The notes beneath the pieces were generated by a model. That model was not told the DNA's origin and searched no databases. It worked only from the letters and a program-made list of their open reading frames with translations. A stretch of 64,000 nucleotides of DNA, from assembly GCF_000002235.5 (NCBI RefSeq), contig NW_022145597.1:186001-250000 (forward strand), read 5' to 3'. Of this stretch, positions 33,676-42,600 are shown piece by piece. Position numbers and translations under genes: made by a program. How positions within the stretch are numbered: position 1 is the stretch's first letter; each line of letters starts with the position of its first letter. This stretch comes from Strongylocentrotus purpuratus. Lineage: Eukaryota > Echinodermata > Echinoidea > Camarodonta > Strongylocentrotidae.

Positions 33676-36600
33676 CTGCAGTTAACAAAAACAATGAAAC
33701 ACAAGATCAATGAGATAACTATGCGACCAGGGGGGTGTTTCATAAAGCTGTTCGTAAAGTTACGCATGACTTTACGAACAACTTGTATATGAAAAGCCAA
33801 ATGGGATGCTCAATCATTATTGATTATTATTCATTAAGTTGAACTGTGCAGATGTAGATTATAACAAAAAAATTTAATGCAAAGTATATTTTTTGCCATA
33901 ATTTAATTGAGGTTATTGGAAATATCAGAAAAAACTTTGGGCATCCTATCTGGCACTTCATATACAAGTCGTTCGTAAAGTCATGCGTAACTTTACGAAC
34001 TCTTTACGAAACTTCCCCCCTGGCTCCATTTATAACTAGTGAATTAACAATTGCCATCATACATGCATGATCAATGACACAAAGCATTTTAATCAAAGCA
34101 TGACACTGCTAGCCCTAAACCCTCCTACTACATGTACTGTATGTAGCATTTAATTTAGCTAATATCCATTCATTTCTGTCAAATGGAAAATAATAAGCAT
34201 CCTTAAACAAACTTAGATGACCCTGAGATGACCTTAGACCTCAAATGTCTGAACAGGGATAACAACCATACTGAAGGATAACTCCATAATACTAGTCGTC
34301 TTTACAAAACCTTTCTCCTACATGTATGTGCTCTATCATATTTGCCGGCGTAAAGGCCGCAGTATTTTTGGAAGAGAAAATATCAAAAAGTCACGGTGCG
34401 GCCTATGCGGAAAAAGAGTAAAAAAAAAAAAGAGTAAGTCAAAACCAGCCCGAATTTGCACATATAAGACTACGAATGGTACAATAACTATACCACTATG
34501 GTACAGGACATTTCCACACATCTTACCGACAATTTTATCTTGCATTGTTGACATGAAGACGAAAATAAACTTCCAATAACAACATCTGCCGATAGATCTT
34601 GATCTAAGTTCGTGCCAATACATTGCAAAAGTAAAGAAGGGCCCGTTAACGGAGCTGCCGCGAAGCATCCAGCACGCGAAGTCGCCATTTTGAATCCATT
34701 TCAATACACAAGAGCTATGGCGCAATACACAAGAGGGAGGCGCAATGTACACATCAGAGACAACTGCAGGGGAAAGCATCAGTGCGGGATGGCCGAGAGG
34801 TCTAAGGCCGTGATTTTAGTCATATCAACATTTGTACGCAAGAGATTAAATCCCGTCTTCGACAAAAGTTTTTTTTTTTTTTTTTAAATGTAAAAATTGG
34901 GGGTGCGGCCTTATCGCCGGCAAATGTTGTTACTTCAAACAATGATATGAAGATTTTTTCAAACTGCTGCCTAATCCAGAGATGATATTGATAGCTGGTT
35001 TACTGATGGTTAGTGACTAACTAACCATTGTGTATTGTGTAACTCACCTTTCAAACTGCTGCCTAATCCAGAGATGATATTGATAGCTGGTTTACTGATG
35101 GTTGGTGACTGAGTAACCATGGTGTAAGATGAAGTATTGCTCTTCAAACTGAATGATGAACCACCACTCTTAGAGACAAGAGAGAAGGTAGGACTGGGCT
35201 TGGAGCCTATACCTGATGAATAAAATGATAATTGCATTTTCATAACCAAAAAAGGTTCTCAATAAAACATATAAATATTTTTAGTAAATTCTATTTCAAT
35301 TCTAAATTCTACACACTATATATTTCATTGAAACTAGATGGATGTTCGACTGCGCACAGTCGAAAATGATGCCTCCGCCTTAGAGCAATTTTTCAAATTC
35401 AAGTTTGATTGTTATCCATTAACAGGTTCGCAGAATATCATTATTACAATCTATTTTTATATATATGTATGACCCTTTGGTCTTTGATCATATGACCCTA
35501 AAATCGAATCAGTTCAATGGCTCTCCAAGATACATACATGTGACCATGTCCCGAGTTTGATAGTAATCCATTCGTCAGTTCTAATAAGAAGGCGTTCACA
35601 AGCTATTTTTGAATACATAATGAGCCCCATGACCTTTAACCTCATGACCCCAAAATCTACTCAGTTCATTGGCTCTGCAAGATAAACACATGTTTTGAGT
35701 TTGATTGTAATCTGTCCATCGGTTCTAATGATAATGTGATCATAAGCTATTTTTGCATACATAATGAGCCCTGTGAACTTTGACCTTTGAACCAAAATCT
35801 AATCAGTTCATCAGCTCTGCTATATATATACATGACCTAAGTTTAGCAGGAATCCATCCATCGGTTCTTGAGATAACGCGATCACGAGAACGAGACGTAC
35901 GGACGTACGTACGAACGACCTGAAAACCCGAAAACACAATGCCTCCGGCTACTTCGTAATGAGGCATAAAAATACAATTATTGGAAAGTACACTTGTAAA
36001 CACATAATAAAAAAAAAACACTGCAAATTAAAATAAATGAATTGATAGGTCTTTGATGCTTACCTGAACTTAGAGATAATCTTGGGTTTATCGTCAGAGT
36101 GGGCTGTGAGAAATCAAAGATGAAACACAGTGCAGTAATATAACACTTCATACACCTAATTCAAGGTTTACATTGGTACATTTACAATGGGTCAGTTGAA
36201 AAGAAGGAGATGGTGTATTCAAAGAAAATAATGATTTCATGAAAGTAAAAAATTAAAAAGTGCTATTAATACTGGGAAATAAGGTGTCCAGTATAATACT
36301 GAAGTCAAAGTAAGAAGGGGGATACCTGCTGAGACATCAATTGTGATTAATCTTGGGAACTATCTACACCTGTAGGTGATAAACAAATCTAATTGAACTG
36401 AGATAGATTCAGTTTATGGATATTGATCAATAATAAATAGATACTACACATATTCAACTTATTTACAACTCCTCGTCTCCTTTTTCTTTCAACTCATCAA
36501 ACAGCCTGTCTATCCTGATTGGACTCCACGGAAGAACAGAGCCGTTAGGTTAATGACTCTGAAATGGAATATTCAACCGTTTTATCATTCTATTATTGTT

Positions 36601-39600
36601 ATAAAAAGTCTTTGATTTTTGTATATTGCGCTATTGTTTTTATGATGATTTTTGGAAATAAAACAAACAATTGTTATTCCTACACCAATATTAAGCACCT
36701 CTGCACTAGTTTGGCCCGGGGGGATTAGACCTCCCCGCATGGTCACTGACATGTGGTTATCTCATCAAATCAGCTCTTAATCAACATAAGAAAACAGAGA
36801 CTATGGGGGACAATGGTCACCAATTAGGCATTGTTTGCTATATAGAGGGCGCAAGTAGCTGTAAGTAGTGCAATGGGGCTTTAAACAATAGAAATGTAAA
36901 TGTTACTCCCTGGTTTATCTTGAACTGAACTGAGGACCTGACTTACCCTCTTATGAGGTGGTTTGAGCCTGTAGTTACAAGCAGAGAGACAGTATCTATC
37001 TGGGGGTAGTCTTGGTCCATTGTGAGGTTTAATGGCTGGGAGAGGACTGCTGTTCTTCTGCTTAGCTATCTCCATCAAAAACTGTGCAAAATAAAAGGAA
37101 ACATACTAAGTATAATAATGGTAAGTGGACTCTAAATCACCAGGGGGGTGTTTCATAAAGCTGTTCGTAAAGTTACGTGTGACTTTACGAATTACTTAAA
37201 TATGAAAAGCAAAATGGGATGCTCAATTGTTATTAACTGCATCAACTAAAGTTGAACTGTGCAGATGTAGATTAACATTCTTATCATAACAAAAAGAATT
37301 ATGGTAAAGTATATTTTTTGGCCATAATTCATTCAAGGTTATTGGAAATATAGTCACACTTTGTTAAAACATCAGGAAAAAATTGGGCATCCTATCTGGC
37401 ACTACATATACAAGTCGTTCGTAAAGTCATGTGTAACTTTACAAACAGCTTTATGAAACACCCCCCATATGGTAAACTTTGGGGGTAATCTCAGAGTATG
37501 ACCCCCCAGCTAAATCATAAATATATATATCTAACAAAATCTTCCCATCTTGACATTCTATCATGTCTAAACCTTTGCAATTATAGGAGTAGGATATTCC
37601 AAACACTGATATGTTTTACTTGTGAATACGTGTTTCAAACTTAAAGGTATTACGAAGTTTTGGTATGGGGTCATAAATTTGGTTCAAATGAACATACTGT
37701 ATTGGAGACATATATGGGATCCTACATCCCTCCTTCCCGCATGACCACCATATACCTGAGCATCATCTATCAGTCACATATCCTAGTTATGAGACAAGGA
37801 GTCAGGGGTGATAGTGAGCACTAAAAAAACAATAGGTTTTTTTTTCCCTCAACCACACCCCCTCTTGAGTAAAAAAAATAAAATGAGGATTCGGGGGGGG
37901 GGGGGGGGAATGGCATCTAACAACAATCCCCCCTTTTGAGTAAGAAAAATTGGGAAATAATAGGAAAAATAGGGGAGAATAGAGAAAATAAGGGGAAAAT
38001 CAGAAAAATCGGGAAGCAAAAAAAATTGGGAAAAATTGGGTAACAATTAAAAAAATCAGGAAACTGATTTAAATCAGGTTTTTATCAGACCTGAAGGAGT
38101 AGACAGAGAACAGGGACAGATACACAGTCAATATAGTATTTACAAAAAATCACTTTCCCAAACACCTGTATATATGCGATCCTACAATGTTTAGTGATGA
38201 AATTGTAAATAATAAACTCTTTTCATTGTATACGGGTAGCTCCCTCTCAAGGTCAAGACATTAATTTAGCTATACGGTAAAACAATGCTTTTTCAGTAAA
38301 ATTGACTGATTGGCTATGCGCGTTTGAAAATTATATATCACAACATAGGCGCTATTTGAAAATTTTCGAAATTTACTAGGAGCACTGGTTAATTTTGATA
38401 TCCAAGAAGTGTTTTAGAAGCTAAAAGAATGTTTATCCAGCCAATTTTTGATTTTCCCCAAAACTTTATATTACCTTTAAGCAGGGCTTTTAATCCAAGG
38501 TCATGACCGTGGATGCCCCTATGATTGGCCTTGGATATTATTTAAGGCCTGTTTAAGACATGTTAGCAAAAAGGAAAAAAAATACTCAGGTTTTTATGGC
38601 AACTGTCAATGTGCTTTATCAATAAAAAACATGAATGTTATCTACCAGCACCGAGTAGAAATGTTGATGAGTTTAAGCCTTACCTCTCTTGGGGGTGGTG
38701 TTGTGAAGGAATGATCTAATCTGGTTTGAATGGCCAATTTGATATCCTCTACATCTACATCCCTCCTTCCTGCATGCCCACCGTACACCTGAGCATCGTC
38801 TAGAACATGTGTCACATACCCTAGACAAGGAGTAGACAGAGACACAGAGACAGAGACACAGTCAATACTGAGCATCATCTAGAACATCAATCACATACCC
38901 TACACAAGGAGCAGAAAGAGAAACAGAGACAGATACACAGTCAATACTGAGCATCGTTGAGAACATCAGTCACATATCCTAGACAAGGAGTAGACAGAGA
39001 AACAGAGACAGAGACACAGAGACAGAGACACAGTCAATTCTGAGCATCGTTGAGAACATCAGTCACATATCCTAGACAAGGAGTAGACAGAGAAACAGAG
39101 ACAGAGACACAGTCAATACTGAGCAGTGAGCATCGTTGAGAACATCAGTCACATATCCTAGACAAGGAGTAGACAGAGAAACAGAGACAGATACACAGTC
39201 AATACTGAGCATCGTTGAGAACATCAGTCACATATCCTAGAAAAGGAGTAGACAGAGAAACAGAGACAGAGACACAGTCAATTCTGAGCATCGTCGAGAA
39301 CATCAGTCACATATCCTAGACAAGGAGTAGACAGAGAAACAGAGACAGATACACAGTCAATACTGAGCATCGTTGAGAACATCAGTCACATATCCTAGAC
39401 AAGGAGTAGACAGAGAAACAGAGACAGATACACAGTCAATACTGAGCATCGTTGAGAACATCAGTCACATATCCTAGAAAAGGAGTAGACAGAGAAACAG
39501 AGACAGAGAAACAGAGACAGAGACACAGTCAATTCTGAGCATCATCGAGAACATCAGTCACATATCCTAGACAAGGAGTAGACAGAGAAACAGAGACAGA

Positions 39601-42600
39601 TACACAGTCAATACTGAGCATCGTTGAGAACATCAGTCACATATCCTAGAAAAGGAGTAGACAGAGAAACAGAGACAGAGACACAGTCAATTCTGAGCAT
39701 CGTCGAGAACATCAGTCACATATCCTAGACAAGGAGTAAACAGAGAAACAGAGACAGAGACACAGTCAATTCTGAGCATCGTCGAGAACATCAGTCACAT
39801 ATCCTAGACAAGGAGCAGACAGAGAAACAGAGACAGAGACACAGTCAATACTGAGCATCGTCGAGAACATCAGTCACATACCCTACACAAGGAGCAGACA
39901 GAGACACAGTCAATTTGGTATTTAAAAAAAAATCATTTTCCCAAGAGAGAATACCATAATGACTAACGGTAAATCAAAAATGTCATTAAATATCAACACA
40001 TGTAAACTTTGTTATTATAGTTACACCCAAATTATTATTATGACATTTTCTAGAATAACATTACCTCTAGTCTAGGATAATCTCACTCAAAAGATGACTT
40101 TAACTTCTAGAAATGGTTTGCACCCATACAAACCCACAGTGGGTCGTTTAAAAGGAGTAAAACCGCTCAAAGCTACATCAGGTTTCTATTACTGAGACCC
40201 AAAAAACAGTTGTATAAACTTTTGTTGAAACGATGTTGAAAATCTTTCAAGCCGTCAGGGTGCTACAAGAATTTTTTTCACCACTTGCCCTGTCGGGCAA
40301 GTGGGTTTTCAATTTACTTGCCCAAACAATATTTCCACTTGCCCAAAACTTTAAAGCGAAAAAGGACTCGAGGTTAAAGCATTTATTATCTCGTAATGAT
40401 AAGTTAGTGTTTTAGATAGCAAATTAATGCACATACATGTACAGTGTGTCTGTGCAAGCCGCTGTCATTTGGAAACGTAGGCTAATTTTCAGCTGTTAAT
40501 AATTTGGGTCAACTCTTCCATCAAGAAACGTCATGTAAATAATGGGTAATCAACTATTTTAAATAAAGTACGGACATTTTTATTTCATCATTCACTGCTA
40601 TAAATATCATGCCAAAATTTGTAAATTCTTACTAAATAATAATATTGAAGATATTTTACGATAAATCTCGGATAAGTATGCGAAAACTAGACTAAACAAC
40701 GTCGCTAAAACCATGAAAACAAAACAACAACGGCTTATATTCTGGGGGTCTCGATACTATTATCAAAATGACTCGCTCGGTCGGATCAAGTGTAGTAACT
40801 CCTTGGTCGGATCTTGAGACCGCAGTAATAAATTGAAAACGAGACAAAAACATTCATCTGATTTATATGAGCAGCGAGTTTTAAATAATATGTTCACAAT
40901 CATTAACAGTCATTATGAATAAATATCAAACATTTGACTTTTTGTACTTACTAGAAAATCCCTGTTGTTTATTCCATTCCGATTCGCACGTGTTCATTTC
41001 CCTAGAATAATGACGTCATATTTGGCGTGATTCAACCAATCGGCAATCAGAGAATAGCAAAGGCCTGTCGGTGCGGCCTGCAGAGCTAGAGAGAGAGAGC
41101 GCGAATAAGCTCGCAGCTGGTACGATCGCGCTAGCTGTCTCTAGCTAGCTCACGGCCGGCCGTGCGTGGAGGCGGAGCGGCATGAGCTAGCTGAGCTGGC
41201 TAGCTGTCTGTGAAGTTTTTTCGAAATCGGAACGATCGCTTTTTTGCTTCTGGATTTTGACGACGGGTAAGAAGTTGACGGGTGAATGGTAGAGTTCTTG
41301 GACACTAGGAAATTACTGTAAAAGTATCACTTGCCCGAATCGGGCAAGTGATAATTTGATTTACTTGCCCGACGGCTCAATTTGGTTGCCCCGGGACGTC
41401 GGGCAAGCGGGTTTGTCGCGCCCTGGCCGTATTTTAAACTCTCGCCGCGCATGACGTCATCTAAATATCATCCCTTCTAGTCTACACCAAAGGCAAAATG
41501 ATTATGAAGGAAAACCTGTGCGCAAGCTACAAGTTTGTAATGACGTTATCACAGTTTTTCCTTCATAATAATTTTGCCTTTGGCGTAGACTAGAAGGGAT
41601 GATATTTAGATGACGTCATGCACAGCGAGAGTTTAAAATAAGGCTTGCAAGATTTTCAACAAACCGCTGCACAATACAAGTGCATACCGATGGTGGGTTG
41701 CGGGTGGGCGCGCGCCTATGACATCTACCGTAATGAGGATCTGAGTTCTGAGACATTACGGTAGATAACTTCACACAGGCGCGCGCCTTCCCGCAACCCA
41801 CCATCGGTATGTACTGTATTGTGCAGCGGTTTGCCGTGAAAAGTGTATACTAATATCAACGTTTATCCCAAAAATACTCCAAAAATAACAAGAAAATTGA
41901 CACGAAACATAAACATAGCAACTTTTATTAACTCATGATCTTTATTAGGGTGTCTGATCGCGCACCCGTGTGTGCTAAAATTCTGCATTGCGCGACCATG
42001 CAAAAAAAAGTCAATTTTTTTTTTCAATTCGAGATTCAAACCTTTATCTGTTGTGATCCTGAAGGTGATACTCAATAAATGAGGTGTCATAATTATGAAA
42101 GAGCAGGTGAATTCCAATATTTCCAAAGGGGCGTAGCCCCCGAAATTCTAAAAATATCTTGGTCAAAACAGTAATTTAAACATTGTGTCCTGGCTAACTC
42201 TGAGGTTTGTCACTTTTGAGATATGACGCCCCGATCGATAAGTAGTCCCAGTCCTAAGGAACAATTCTATGTGCTTATATTTTCGCTAGCCCCCAGGGAT
42301 CACAACTGATAACAGTTTAAAAATACCCTTCTCGCTATTTGGTGGATCAGCTAATTAGGGGGCGTGCGCTCCGCTCAGTCCAAACCATAGTTACATCGCG
42401 TAATATCTCCACGTACGAACGAAACCCCAAATTCAATTACACATAGTGAATGAAAGTATGGGTGGCCGTTGTATTCACTTCCGGGTTCTATGCCGCGAAC
42501 GGCCACCCATACTAGTCAATGGCACATATCGCGGAGACAGCGTGGCTCAAGCTGCAAGTCGCGCATTGGCTTAGCAACATGCGTACTATATGCATACGCT

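Larger units (their letters stand above)
37641..38480. mobile_element. TTAA MITE copy C containing a TAF9 fragment and a nested element
   Basis: The ends TTAAAGGTATTACGAAGTTTT and AAAACTTTATATTACCTTTAA mark the same family as 6909 and 19270. Its interior is split near GGATCCTAC. Between two copies of that motif lies 37725-38168, a copy of TAF9 exon 2 sequence plus intron 1 sequence, itself interrupted by the CAGG...CCTG element at 37803-38093. Confidence 0.8.

Noticed and set aside
38821-39920. CRISPR-like or coding repeat at ~79-bp spacing
   Set aside because: There is no spacer diversity. The units derive from TAF9 exon 2 and its acceptor.
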